Shown here: one piece after another, positions 1-8,684 of the stretch
Position numbering within the stretch: the first letter of the stretch is position 1
How the letters are laid out: every line of letters starts with the position of its first letter
NCBI GenBank assembly: GCA_021324355.1
Contig: JAJPJD010000010.1
Span: forward strand, 1 to 64,000
Source of the DNA: Actinomycetota bacterium
Lineage (GTDB): Bacteria > Actinomycetota > Acidimicrobiia > Acidimicrobiales > RAAP-2
Length of the DNA stretch: 64,000 nucleotides
Reading direction: 5' to 3'
Notes under the pieces: model-generated
The model's input: only the letters and a program-made list of their open reading frames with translations
Database searches by the model: none
Told to the model about the DNA's origin: nothing
Translations under genes and position numbers: made by a program

Positions 1-744
1 CACCTCCCAACCGAGGGCCTCGAAGTCGAGCCGGCCGTCCCAGAACTCGCTCCAGCGCCGAGCTCCATCACGGATCGCCACCGCCCGTCGCTCGACGTCG
101 GACACGCCACGGGTGTGCTCGGCCACGACTTCGATGATCGAAGACGTCCTGGCCCGGGCCAAGACGTCGATCCTCGGCCAGCGGCCCAACACGCCAATCG
201 CCGTCGCACGGGACCCTGAGCAGGCATTCCATACATCTGGGAACGCCCAGCGTGCGAGGGAGATGACCCGACGCAGGCAACGGTTGGCCTCGACGAGCAC
301 CTTGCCTCGTCGCTGGACCGCCCGCCGAAGGGCCAGTTCGGGAGCGGTGGGAAGGCGGGCCGGGACGAGGTCGAAGAACTCGCCGGCCCTCGAGAGCACC
401 CTGGCGTCGATGGGATCGGACTTGTTCTTTCCCGCCAGCGCCGAACGCAGCCTGGCTGAATGGCGGTTGCCCACGAGGGCCAACTCGACACCGGCCTTCT
501 CGAGCGTGACCGCCAATGGCAGCCATGTCATGGACGTCGGCTCGGCGACCTCCATGGCGCCGGGCCACGGGCTGAGCCGCTTGGCCAGCGCATCGAGCCC
601 GGCCAGCGTCGGGCCGCTGCTGAAGTCGTCCACCACCTCGCCGGCCCGACCGGCCTGGGGACGGCGAACCACGATGTGATGGTTGGCCACTACCGCGGCG
701 TCGATCCCAATCGCCACTGCGGCACTACCCTCGTGTGGAGCCAC
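1..744 (-). CDS. IS110-family transposase, N-terminal part (cut by window edge)
   Basis: An uninterrupted reading frame of 248 codons starts at GTG (742-744) and runs off the window. A strong ribosome site, AAAGGAGG, lies 8 nt before the start. The protein has the RuvC-like DEDD domain of IS110 transposases: Asp in GIDAA (residue 15), Glu in EVAEPTSM (68) and the NKSDPIDARVL block (Asp 110 and 113). IS110 enzymes are usually about 400 residues; the C-terminal catalytic-serine domain would lie outside the window. They act as recombinases guided by an RNA encoded in the element's own noncoding end. No frameshift is visible, so the copy may be intact. Confidence 0.88.
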   Translation of the reverse strand, partial: MAPHEGSAAVAIGIDAAVVANHHIVVRRPQAGRAGEVVDDFSSGPTLAGLDALAKRLSPWPGAMEVAEPTSMTWLPLAVTLEKAGVELALVGNRHSARLRSALAGKNKSDPIDARVLSRAGEFFDLVPARLPTAPELALRRAVQRRGKVLVEANRCLRRVISLARWAFPDVWNACSGSRATAIGVLGRWPRIDVLARARTSSIIEVVAEHTRGVSDVERRAVAIRDGARRWSEFWDGRLDFEALGWEV

Positions 745-1137
745 TCGAGGGTCCTCCTTTCTGTTCGGGGTCCACCGGCTCCTCTGACCGGAGCTCGCCG
801 GCGTTCCTCTTCGTTGATGGGAGGGCCCACGAGTGCGCTCATCGCACCGCAGTCCAGCGCCCCCGCGCCGCTCGCCAAGAAGAGGCGACCACCCCCACGT
901 GGTCACCCGTGCTTGTGGGTCATCCGATGCTCTGGCCGCGTCGAACAAGCTCCCGCCCGCCGAACGTGGCCCATCAATTCCCTCAACCGAGTCCGCCCGG
1001 GAACAGAACCTCGGCGACGATCTCTTTCACGAGCCCGGAGCCCAGCCGAATTGCGTCACCGCCGAGATTCCTCCCGAGACCACCGTAGGTGGTTCACCAC
1101 TCCGGAAGTGGACTCCTCAGTGATACAAGCCACAAAG
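745..1137. other. Noncoding region upstream of IS110 transposase
   Basis: These 393 bases between the transposase start and tRNA-Arg contain no convincing gene. IS110-group elements keep a long noncoding left end upstream of the transposase that encodes the bridge RNA, so the transposase-proximal half is a candidate for that RNA on the minus strand. A short hairpin (ACCACC-GTA-GGTGGT, 1079-1093) lies near the tRNA but has no T-run. IS110 elements lack long terminal inverted repeats, so the element boundary cannot be fixed from this copy alone. Confidence 0.4.
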
Positions 1138-1210
1138 CGCGCTCGGAGGGATTCGAACCCCCAACCTTCTGATCCGTAGTCAGATGCTCTATCCGTTGAG
1201 CTACGAGCGC
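1138..1210 (-). tRNA. tRNA-Arg (anticodon ACG)
   Basis: A 73-nt cloverleaf on the minus strand. The acceptor arms GCGCTCG/CGAGCGC pair fully, the anticodon loop is CTACGGA (anticodon ACG, reads CGN arginine codons), and the T arm has GGTTCGAAT. CCA is not encoded. It sits next to the IS110 element. Confidence 0.95.
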
Positions 1211-1282
1211 CCGGAACCTGCCGGTTCCCGGCTCCTCACGCTACCGTCACCACCAGCGGCCCTGGAACCGGAACGGCCGGCC

Positions 1283-1312
1283 TTGACACCCTCCCGGCCC
1301 TCGCTCTACGTT
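1283..1312 (+). promoter_or_regulatory. Likely promoter of the pca operon
   Basis: TTGACA (1283-1288) and TACGTT (1307-1312) are separated by 18 bases and lie just upstream of the first pca gene. Transcription would begin near 1319. A short inverted repeat (CGTT-CGGAC-AACG) overlaps the -10 and start region and could be a regulator half-site, but this is weak. Confidence 0.6.
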
Positions 1313-1326
1313 CGGACAACGCATGA

Positions 1327-2181
1327 ATGTGCGTGGAGCTGACCTCGAGGGGAGCGGTGGCTGAGATCCAGAGCCTCGCTGATGCCGTCGCGGCGACGGT
1401 GCACGACGGGGACTGCGTCGCCATCGAGGGGTTCACCCATCTGATCCCGGTCGCGGCCGGCCAGGAGATCATCCGCCAGGGCCGCAAGGACCTGACCTTG
1501 GTCCGGCTGACCCCCGACATCGTCTTCGACCAGATGATCGGCACCGGCTGCGCCCGCAAGCTGATCTTCGGGTGGGGCGGCAACCCGGGGGTGGGCTCGC
1601 TGCACCGTTTCCGAGACGCCGTCGAGAACGGGTGGCCAAGCCCCTTGGAGCTGGAGGAGCACAGCCACGCCGGCCTCACCAACCGATTCGTCGCCGCTGC
1701 CGCCGGGCTTCCCTTCGCCGTGCTGCGGGGCTATTTCGGGACCGGCCTCATGGGACGGCACGACTCGGTCAAGACCGTCGCCTGCCCGTTCACCGGTGAG
1801 ACCCTGGCTGCGGTGCCGGCCCTCCACCCGGACGTCACCATCCTCCACGCCCAGCAGGCTGATCGGTCGGGCAACGTCCTCATGTGGGGCATCACCGGCA
1901 TCAACAAGGAGGCCGCCCTGGCGGCGTCCCGGGTCCTGGTGACCGTCGAGGAGGTGGTCGACCGGCTGGCGGCGGTCCCCGGAGGCGTGGTCCTGCCGTC
2001 CTGGGTGATCGACTCGGTGGCCGAGGTCCCCGGAGGGACCTACCCCTCCTACACCGCCGGGTACTCCGAGCGGGACAACGACGCCTACGTCCGCTGGGAC
2101 GCGATCAGCCGCGACCGGGACACCTTCCGCAGCTGGATCGACCAGCACGTCATGCACGCGACCGCGGCGGTGCACTGGTGA
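1327..2181 (+). CDS. pcaI: 3-oxoadipate CoA-transferase, subunit A
   Basis: Family I CoA-transferase alpha subunit (284 residues from ATG 1327). With the next gene it would move CoA from succinyl-CoA to 3-oxoadipate, the step before thiolytic cleavage in the beta-ketoadipate pathway. The fold resembles glutaconate CoA-transferase GctA; the 3-oxoadipate assignment rests on the surrounding pca genes. It is first in the operon, behind the promoter at 1283-1312. GTG at 1357, giving a start VAEIQSL and preceded by GAGGGGA, is a plausible alternative that removes ten residues. The stop overlaps the next start by 4 bp. Confidence 0.82.
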   Translation: MCVELTSRGAVAEIQSLADAVAATVHDGDCVAIEGFTHLIPVAAGQEIIRQGRKDLTLVRLTPDIVFDQMIGTGCARKLIFGWGGNPGVGSLHRFRDAVENGWPSPLELEEHSHAGLTNRFVAAAAGLPFAVLRGYFGTGLMGRHDSVKTVACPFTGETLAAVPALHPDVTILHAQQADRSGNVLMWGITGINKEAALAASRVLVTVEEVVDRLAAVPGGVVLPSWVIDSVAEVPGGTYPSYTAGYSERDNDAYVRWDAISRDRDTFRSWIDQHVMHATAAVHW

Positions 2182-2975
2182 CCAGCCTCTCGACCACCGG
2201 GTCGGACACCTCCGCACGGACTTTTGACCGGGACGACATGATGATCGTCGCCGCCTCCCGGGCCTTGGTGGGGCGCCGGGTGTGTTTCGTCGGCATCGGC
2301 CTGCCTTCGACCGCCGCCAACCTGGCCCGGGCCACCTATGCCCCCGACCTGGTCCTCATCTACGAATCGGGCACCGTCGGGGCCAAACCGTCACGACTCC
2401 CGCTGTCGATCGGCGACGGGGAGCTGGCCGCCACCGCCGACACCGTCGTGTCGGTGCCCGAGATCTTCAACTACTGGCTCCAAGGGGGCCGGATCGAGGT
2501 GGGCTTCCTCGGTGCCGCCCAGATGGATCGGTTCGCAAACCTCAACTCCACCGTCATCGGGGACTACGACCACCCGACGGTGCGGCTGCCCGGCGCCGGT
2601 GGCGCCCCGGAGATCGCGGCCTCCTGCCAAGAGGTGATCGTCCTCATCCGCCAGAGCCCGCGGACCTTCGTGGAGCGCCTCGACTTTCGGACCACCGTCG
2701 GCTTCGGCGACGGCCCCGGAGACCGGGAGCGGCTGGGGCTGCGCGGCTCGGGGCCCACGCTGGTGATCACCGACCTCGGGGTGCTGCGCCCCGACCCGGT
2801 CACCTGCGAGCTCACGCTCAGCGCCCTGCACCCCGGCGTGGAGCTGGACGAGGCCAGGGCAGCCACCCCCTGGGAGCTGGCGGTCGCCCCCGACCTCGCC
2901 CGCACCGACCCACCGAGTGAGGTCGAGCTCCGGGCGCTGCGCGCCCTGCTCGCGACCAGAGGAGGGAGCTCGTGA
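2178..2975 (+). CDS. pcaJ: 3-oxoadipate CoA-transferase, subunit B
   Basis: Beta subunit of the same CoA-transferase, 265 residues from GTG 2178 (GTGA overlap with pcaI). The block LIYESGTVGA carries the glutamate (about residue 63) that forms the glutamyl-CoA intermediate in this family. That residue distinguishes it from IpdB-like ring hydrolases, which share the fold but lack it. The remainder resembles GctB-type subunits, so specificity for 3-oxoadipate is inferred from the operon. Its stop overlaps the pcaH start by 4 bp, implying coupled translation. Confidence 0.82.
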   Translation: MTSLSTTGSDTSARTFDRDDMMIVAASRALVGRRVCFVGIGLPSTAANLARATYAPDLVLIYESGTVGAKPSRLPLSIGDGELAATADTVVSVPEIFNYWLQGGRIEVGFLGAAQMDRFANLNSTVIGDYDHPTVRLPGAGGAPEIAASCQEVIVLIRQSPRTFVERLDFRTTVGFGDGPGDRERLGLRGSGPTLVITDLGVLRPDPVTCELTLSALHPGVELDEARAATPWELAVAPDLARTDPPSEVELRALRALLATRGGSS

Positions 2976-3673
2976 CCGCGAACCCCCAGTCCGTGCGGCC
3001 CGACCCCCCCTACGACTTCCCCGACTACCGCTCGAGCGAGCTGCGCCATCCCCGCCGGCCACTGCTCACCCTCCCCGACGGCCCGACCGAGCGCCATGGA
3101 CCGCTGTTCGGGTCCTCCCGGGTCCGACCGGAGGACGCCGACCTCACCACCCAGCACGCCGGGGAGCCGCTCGGGGAGCGGATCATCGTCACCGGCCGGC
3201 TCCTCGACGGCTCCGGCCGGCCTATCGCCGGCCAGCTGGTCGAGGTGTGGCAGGCCAACGCCGCCGGTCGCTACGACCACCCCAGCGACCAGCACCCGGC
3301 CCCCCTCGACCCCAACTTCACCGGCGCCGGGCGGTGCATCACCGGCGACGACGGCACCTACCGGTTCGTCACCATCAAGCCCGGCGCCTACCCGTGGAAG
3401 AACCACCGCAACGCGTGGCGGCCGGCGCACATCCACTTCTCGGTGTTCGGCCGGGCCTTCACCGAACGGCTGGTGACCCAGATGTACTTCCCCGGCGACC
3501 CCCTGTTTGCCCACGACCCGATCTTCAACTCGGTCAGCGAGCCTGCCCGGGAGCGCCTCATCTGTCGGTTCGACCCAGACACCACCGTCGAGGAGTGGGC
3601 GCTCGGCTACCGCTTCGACGTGGTGGTGGGCGGTCACCTGGCCACCCCGCCCGACCCGGCGACCCCGGCCTGA
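2972..3673 (+). CDS. pcaH: Protocatechuate 3,4-dioxygenase, beta subunit
   Basis: Iron-binding subunit of the intradiol dioxygenase that opens protocatechuate to 3-carboxy-cis,cis-muconate. All four Fe(III) ligands are visible: Tyr 101 (GRYDHP), Tyr 140 (PGAYPWKNH), and His 153 and His 155 (RPAHIHFSVFG). Its 233 residues are normal for PcaH. It starts at GTG 2972, overlapping pcaJ, and is followed within 6 bases by the alpha subunit, as in most pca operons. Confidence 0.95.
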   Translation: MTANPQSVRPDPPYDFPDYRSSELRHPRRPLLTLPDGPTERHGPLFGSSRVRPEDADLTTQHAGEPLGERIIVTGRLLDGSGRPIAGQLVEVWQANAAGRYDHPSDQHPAPLDPNFTGAGRCITGDDGTYRFVTIKPGAYPWKNHRNAWRPAHIHFSVFGRAFTERLVTQMYFPGDPLFAHDPIFNSVSEPARERLICRFDPDTTVEEWALGYRFDVVVGGHLATPPDPATPA

Positions 3674-3678
3674 GCACG

Positions 3679-4209
3679 ATGGCCGACGTCCTGCCCACCC
3701 CCTCCCAGACCGTCGGGCCGTTCTTCGCCATCGGCTTGCGCTGGCTGCACAGCCCAGAACTGGTGCCGGCCGACCACGACCTGGCAGTTCGGATCGAAGG
3801 CCAGGTGCTCGACGGCCACGGCGAGCCGGTCCCCGACGCCGTGGTCGAGATCTTTCAGGCCGACGCCCAGGGCCGGTTCCCCCCCGACACCGAGGACGGC
3901 TGGAGCGGGTTCGGGCGCTGCGGGACCGACGAGCACGGCCGGTTCCACTTCGTCACGGTCAAACCGGGCCGGCTCGGCGACGGCTCGGCCCCCCACCTCG
4001 ACGTCTCGGTCTTCGCCCGGGGCCTCCTGCAGCGGCTGGTCACCCGGTGCTACTTCGGCGACGAGGAGGCGGCCAACGCCGCCGACCCGCTCTTGGCCCA
4101 GCTGGACGGTCCGGCTGCGGCCAGCTTGGTCGCGCCGTTGCGTGATGGCGCCTACCGTTTCGACGTGCGCCTCCAGGGCGAGCAGGAGACCGCCTTCTTT
4201 GCCTGGTGA
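3679..4209 (+). CDS. pcaG: Protocatechuate 3,4-dioxygenase, alpha subunit
   Basis: Partner of PcaH (176 residues), with the opening TPSQTVGPFF typical of alpha subunits. It has the same intradiol dioxygenase core (VVEIFQADAQGRF, then VTVKPGRL) but lacks the tyrosine and histidine iron ligands, as expected for the alpha chain. The two subunits form the (alpha-beta)n enzyme in the cytoplasm. The 3' end is overlapped by the likely start of pcaB. Confidence 0.95.
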   Translation: MADVLPTPSQTVGPFFAIGLRWLHSPELVPADHDLAVRIEGQVLDGHGEPVPDAVVEIFQADAQGRFPPDTEDGWSGFGRCGTDEHGRFHFVTVKPGRLGDGSAPHLDVSVFARGLLQRLVTRCYFGDEEAANAADPLLAQLDGPAAASLVAPLRDGAYRFDVRLQGEQETAFFAW

Positions 4210-5542
4210 CCCCGAGCGCGACGGGAGCCTGTTCGGCTCCCTGCTGACCACCGACGCCCTGGCCGCCGCGACCTCCGACCGCGCGTGGGTGCAGGCGATG
4301 CTCGACGCCGAGGTCGCCCTGGCAACGGCGGAGGAGACCCTGGGCCTGGTGCCCGAAGGCACCGCCCGGGACCTGGCCCAGGCGGCCGACGCCAGCCGGT
4401 TCTCCCCCGCCGAGCTGGGCCGGGCCGGCCGGGCCAGCGCCAACCCGGTCGTCCCGCTGGTGGCTGCCCTGCGGCGAGCGGTCGGCCCGGGGACCTCGGA
4501 CTGGGTCCACCACGGTGCGACCAGCCAGGACATCCTGGACACCGCGGCCATGCTGGTCGCCCGCCGGGCGGCCGCCCTCATCGACCGGGATCTCGGGTCG
4601 CTGTGCGCCGGCTGCGCCGCCCTGGCCGAGCGGCACCGCTCGACCCTCATGGCCGGCCGGACCCTCCTGCAGCACGCCCTGCCGACCACCTTCGGCCTGA
4701 AGGCAGCCGGCTGGCTGGTGGCCGCGTCACGGGCCCGGGCCGGGCTCGCGGACCGCTGCGCCCGGCTGCCGGTCCAGCTGGGCGGGGCGGCCGGGACGTT
4801 GGCCGCGCTGGGAGCTGAGGGACTGGCGGTGGCCGAGGCGATGGCAGCCGAGCTCGGCCTGGCGGTCCCCCCGGTGCCCTGGCACACCGACCGCACGGTG
4901 GTGGTGGAGCTGGGCTCGGCCCTGGGCCTGGTGGCCGGGGTCGGGGCCAAGGTGGCCCTGGACGTCGCCCTGCTGATGCAGACCGAGGTCGCCGAGGCGG
5001 CCGAGCCGGCCGAGCCCGGCCGGGGGGGATCGTCGACCCTCCCCCACAAGCGCAACCCGGCCGGGGCGGCCCGGGTGCTGGCCGCCCACCGCCAGGCCGC
5101 CGCCGCGGTCTCGGTCCTCTTCGGGGCCATGGCCAACGAGCACGAGCGAGCGGTGGGGGGCTGGCAGGCCGAGTGGGAGACCCTCACCTCCCTGCTCCGG
5201 CTGGCCGGCGGGATCGCGGCAGTGGCCGCCGAGACGGTGGCCGGCCTCGAGGTCAACCCCGAGGCCATGGCGGCCAATCTGGCCCGCACCGGCGGGGTCC
5301 TGTTGTCCGAGCGGGTGGTGGGCGCCCTCACCGGCCCGCTGGGGCGGGAGCGGGCCACCGCCGCGGTCCAGGCCGCAGCCGCCCGGGCCGCCTCGAGCGG
5401 CTCCTTCGCCCACGAACTGGCCGCCGACCCGCTGGTCGCAGGCGAGCTCGGCTTGGACGAGCTGGCAGCGCTGCTCGACCCCGGCGGCTACCTCGGCGCC
5501 ACCGACGCCCTCATCGACCGGGCACTGGCCGCCGGAGGCTGA
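4199..5542 (+). CDS. pcaB: 3-carboxy-cis,cis-muconate cycloisomerase
   Basis: Fumarase/aspartase-superfamily enzyme closing 3-carboxymuconate to gamma-carboxymuconolactone. The superfamily signature GSSTLPHKRNP is present and HHGATSQDILDTA forms part of the active site. I chose TTG 4199 (447 residues) because AGGAG lies 10 nt upstream and the product then starts just before the conserved LFGSLLTTDA. An in-frame start at 4142 would add 19 residues read through the pcaG end, which look non-native. It overlaps pcaG by 11 bp. Confidence 0.9.
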   Translation: MPGDPERDGSLFGSLLTTDALAAATSDRAWVQAMLDAEVALATAEETLGLVPEGTARDLAQAADASRFSPAELGRAGRASANPVVPLVAALRRAVGPGTSDWVHHGATSQDILDTAAMLVARRAAALIDRDLGSLCAGCAALAERHRSTLMAGRTLLQHALPTTFGLKAAGWLVAASRARAGLADRCARLPVQLGGAAGTLAALGAEGLAVAEAMAAELGLAVPPVPWHTDRTVVVELGSALGLVAGVGAKVALDVALLMQTEVAEAAEPAEPGRGGSSTLPHKRNPAGAARVLAAHRQAAAAVSVLFGAMANEHERAVGGWQAEWETLTSLLRLAGGIAAVAAETVAGLEVNPEAMAANLARTGGVLLSERVVGALTGPLGRERATAAVQAAAARAASSGSFAHELAADPLVAGELGLDELAALLDPGGYLGATDALIDRALAAGG

Positions 5543-5543
5543 G

Positions 5544-6689
5544 GTGCCGGCCGTCGAGCACCGCGGGGCGACCATCGCCTACCAAGTCCACGGGCCCGAG
5601 CGGGCCCCGGCCCTGCTCCTGGCCAACTCCCTCGGGACCACCGTCGCGATGTGGGACGACGTGGTGCCGGCGCTGGCCCAGCGGTTCCGGGTCATCCGCT
5701 ACGACCACCGGGGCCACGGGGGCTCGAGCGCCACCCCCGGCCCCTACGACCTCGGGCTGCTGGCCGGCGATGCCCTGGCGGTGCTCGACGATGCGGGAGT
5801 GGACCGGGCGTCGGTCTGTGGGCTGTCGATCGGCGGGTCGGTCGCCGCCTGGCTGGCCGTCCACCACCCGCAGCGGGTGGAGTCGCTGGTGGTGTGCTGC
5901 GCCGCCAGCCGGTTCGCGACCCCGCAGAGCTGGGTGGAGCGGGCGGCACTGGTGCGCCGCGAGGGCCCGCTCGCCCTGCTCGACACCCTCATGGACCGGT
6001 GGTTCACCCAGGGATTCGCCGGCCGGGCGGCCGCCCGCCGCCGGGTGGAGGCCATGCTGGCCACCGTCGACCCCGAGGGCTACGCCGGGTGCTGCGAGGC
6101 CCTGGCCGAGCTCGACCTCTCGGCCGACCTCCCCCGGATCACCGCTCCCACCTTGGTGGTGGGGGGCGCGGCGGACCCGGCGGTGCCGCCGGCGGCCGCC
6201 CTCGAGCTGGCCGGGGCCATCCCCGGCTCGAGCCTGGTGGTGCTGGCCGACGCCGCCCACCTGCCGGCGATCGAGCAGCCGGCCCGGCTCACCGAGGCCG
6301 TGGTGGCCCACCTGTGCGGGCCGGCAGCCGAACGCGGCGACCGGGTCCGGCGATGGGTCCTGGGCGACGACCACGTCGACCGCTCGGCCGCCTCGACCGA
6401 CCCCACCACTGCCGGGTTCGTGGACCTGGTCACCCGGATGGCCCGGGGCGAGATCTGGACCCGGCCCGGGCTCGACCGGCGGACCCGCAGCTGCATCACC
6501 GTGGCCATGCTGGTCGCCCTGGGCCGCTTCGAGGAGCTGGAGCTGCACCTGCGGGGCGCACTGCGCAACGGGGTCGGTCGGGACGAGCTGGCCGAGGTGC
6601 TGCTCCACAGCGCTCTCTACTGCGGCTTCCCGGCGGCCAACCGGGCGGTGGCGGTGGCCCGAGGGGTGCTCGGGGGCGGCGATGGGTGA
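5544..6689 (+). CDS. pcaL: Fused 3-oxoadipate enol-lactonase / 4-carboxymuconolactone decarboxylase
   Basis: A two-domain fusion of 381 residues. Residues 1 to about 255 are an alpha/beta hydrolase (PcaD) with nucleophile Ser 95 in GLSIGG and the catalytic histidine in DAAHLPAIEQP. Residues from about 270 are a carboxymuconolactone decarboxylase (PcaC) with RPGLDRRTRS and the histidine of LHLRGALRNG. One polypeptide therefore performs the decarboxylation and lactone hydrolysis that yield 3-oxoadipate. Such fusions are typical of actinobacteria. It starts at GTG 5544, 1 base after the pcaB stop. Confidence 0.93.
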   Translation: MPAVEHRGATIAYQVHGPERAPALLLANSLGTTVAMWDDVVPALAQRFRVIRYDHRGHGGSSATPGPYDLGLLAGDALAVLDDAGVDRASVCGLSIGGSVAAWLAVHHPQRVESLVVCCAASRFATPQSWVERAALVRREGPLALLDTLMDRWFTQGFAGRAAARRRVEAMLATVDPEGYAGCCEALAELDLSADLPRITAPTLVVGGAADPAVPPAAALELAGAIPGSSLVVLADAAHLPAIEQPARLTEAVVAHLCGPAAERGDRVRRWVLGDDHVDRSAASTDPTTAGFVDLVTRMARGEIWTRPGLDRRTRSCITVAMLVALGRFEELELHLRGALRNGVGRDELAEVLLHSALYCGFPAANRAVAVARGVLGGGDG

Positions 6690-7503
6690 GCCCGATCTGG
6701 TGGCCAGCCACGGGCCCCACTCGGACTACGTCCGCTCCTTGGAGCGGGGGCTGGCGGTGCTGCGGGCCTTCGGCCCCGGCCGGGCTGGGCTCACCTTGAG
6801 CGAGGTGGCCCGCATCACCGGCCTCACCCGGGCGGCTGCCCGCCGGTTCCTCCTCACCCTGGTCGAGCTGGGCTACGTGACCACCGACGAACGCCGGTTC
6901 TCGCTCAGCCCCCGGGTGCTCGAGCTCGGCTACGGCTACCTGTCCGGTCTGGGGCTGACCGACGTGGCCACCCCCCACCTGGAGGAGCTGGTGGCGGCGT
7001 TGCGGGAGTCTTCCTCGATCGCGGTGCTCGACGGCGACGACATCGTCTACGTGGTCCGGGTGCCGACCACGCGGATCATGACGGTGACCATCACCTTGGG
7101 GACCCGCTTCCCCGCCTACTGCACCTCCATGGGCCGGGTGCTGCTGGCCGCCCTCAGCCCGGAGCGCTTCGACGACTACCTGGCCCGGGTGACCCTGGAG
7201 CCGCTCACCCCGCGCACGGTGACCGACAAGGCCCGGCTGGCGGCCATCGTGGCCGAGACCCGGGCCCGGGGCTACGCCCTGGTCGACCAGGAGCTGGAGG
7301 ACGGGCTGCGCTCGGTGGCGGTGCCCATCGTCGACGGCCGGGGCACCACGGTGGCCGCCGCCAACGTCTCGGCCCACGCCAGCCGGGTCTCCTTGGAGGA
7401 GCTGCGAACCCGCTACCTGAGCTGTCTCAGGCTGGCGGCCGAGCGGATCAATGCCGACCTCAAGCGGGTGGCACAGGCCGGCGGGAGCCTGCGGGTGCGC
7501 TGA
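6682..7503 (+). CDS. pcaR: IclR-family regulator of the pca genes
   Basis: 273 residues from ATG 6682, overlapping the pcaL end by 8 bp. The N-terminus is the winged helix of IclR proteins (YVRSLERGLAVLRAF, then LTLSEVARITGLTRAAARR). The C-terminus is the effector domain (FPAYCTSMGRVLLAAL; GYALVDQELEDGLRSVAVP). IclR members PcaR/PcaU/PobR control protocatechuate and 4-hydroxybenzoate genes, so self-regulation of this operon is likely. Being co-transcribed with its targets is less common than divergent placement. The inverted repeats at 13553-13592 are candidate operators. Confidence 0.85.
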   Translation: MGEPDLVASHGPHSDYVRSLERGLAVLRAFGPGRAGLTLSEVARITGLTRAAARRFLLTLVELGYVTTDERRFSLSPRVLELGYGYLSGLGLTDVATPHLEELVAALRESSSIAVLDGDDIVYVVRVPTTRIMTVTITLGTRFPAYCTSMGRVLLAALSPERFDDYLARVTLEPLTPRTVTDKARLAAIVAETRARGYALVDQELEDGLRSVAVPIVDGRGTTVAAANVSAHASRVSLEELRTRYLSCLRLAAERINADLKRVAQAGGSLRVR

Positions 7504-8684
7504 TGGCAGCCGACTTCGAGACCCAGGTGGGCATCGTCGGTGCCGGGCCGGCCGGCCTGGTCCTGGCACACCTGCTGCGACTGGAGGGCATCGACGCGGT
7601 CGTGCTCGAGCAGCGCTCCCGAGCCTACGTGGAGAGCCGGGTCCGGGCCGGGGTGCTCGAGCAGGGTTCGACCGACCTGTTGATCGAGACCGGGGTGGGC
7701 GCGCGGCTCCAAGCCGAGGGCGCCGTCCACCACGGGGTCAACCTCCAGTTCGAGGGCGAGCGCCACCGGATCGACTTCGCCGAGCTGACCGGGCGCCACA
7801 TCACCGTCTACGGCCAGCAGGAGGTGGTGAAGGACTTGATCGCGGCCGAGCTGGCCGACGGGGGCACCATCCTGTTCGAGGTCGCAGACGCCCTGCCCAC
7901 CGCGCTGACCGGGGACCGGCCGGTGATCCGCTTCCGCCACCAGGGCCGGGACCGGGAGCTCGCCTGCGCGGTGGTGGCCGGCTGCGACGGCTTCCACGGG
8001 GTCTGCCGCAGCGTCATCCCGCCGGGGGTGCTGACCGAGTACGAGCGGGAGTACCCCTTCGGATGGCTGGGCATCCTGGCCACGGTCGCGCCGTCCACCG
8101 AGGAGCTCATCTACGCCTACCACCCCCGGGGCTTCGCCCTCCACAGCCTGCGCTCGCCCGAGCTCTCCCGCCTCTACGTCCAGGTCGACCCGCACGACGA
8201 CATCGAGAACTGGCCCGACGAGCGCATCTGGTCCGAGCTGCAGCTGCGGCTGGCGGCGCCCGGCTGGACCCTGCAGGAGGGGCCGATCATCGAGAAGGGC
8301 ATCACCGCCATGCGCAGCTACGTGTGCGAGCCGATGCAGTACGGCAACCTGTTCTTGGCCGGCGACGCCGCCCACATCGTCCCCCCGACCGGGGCCAAGG
8401 GGATGAACCTGGCCATCGCCGACGTGGCAGTGCTGGCCCGGGCCCTGGCCGACTGGTTCCACCGCTCCGACCGGCGGGGCCTCGAGACCTACTCGAGCCG
8501 GTGCTTGGAGCGGGTCTGGCGGGTCCAGGACTTCTCCACCACCATGACCGAGCTGCTGCACGTGCTGCCGGGCCACGACCCCTTCGCCCGCAAGCTCCAG
8601 CGGGCCAAGCAGCGCTACGTGGCCACCTCCGGGGCGATGCGCCAGAGCATCGCCGAGAACTACGTGGGGCTGCCGCTGTCCTGA
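7503..8684 (+). CDS. pobA: 4-hydroxybenzoate 3-monooxygenase
   Basis: FAD-dependent hydroxylase (393 residues, normal length) converting 4-hydroxybenzoate to protocatechuate, which feeds the upstream pca genes. It has the FAD-binding GAGPAG (residues 13-18), the DG motif in VVAGCDGFHGVCR, and the GD motif in LFLAGDAAHIVPPTGAKG. It starts at ATG 7503 inside the pcaR stop (TGATG), so it belongs to the same operon. Its last 25 bases overlap the end of the converging livM gene. Confidence 0.95.
   Translation: MAADFETQVGIVGAGPAGLVLAHLLRLEGIDAVVLEQRSRAYVESRVRAGVLEQGSTDLLIETGVGARLQAEGAVHHGVNLQFEGERHRIDFAELTGRHITVYGQQEVVKDLIAAELADGGTILFEVADALPTALTGDRPVIRFRHQGRDRELACAVVAGCDGFHGVCRSVIPPGVLTEYEREYPFGWLGILATVAPSTEELIYAYHPRGFALHSLRSPELSRLYVQVDPHDDIENWPDERIWSELQLRLAAPGWTLQEGPIIEKGITAMRSYVCEPMQYGNLFLAGDAAHIVPPTGAKGMNLAIADVAVLARALADWFHRSDRRGLETYSSRCLERVWRVQDFSTTMTELLHVLPGHDPFARKLQRAKQRYVATSGAMRQSIAENYVGLPLS

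Noticed and set aside
1079-1093. Hairpin ACCACC-GTA-GGTGGT as a terminator of tRNA-Arg
   Set aside because: No T-run follows on either strand, so it was not annotated as a terminator.
5173-6681. Long in-frame extension ahead of the IclR regulator
   Set aside because: It reads through pcaB and pcaL out of frame; the regulator domain begins only at ATG 6682.
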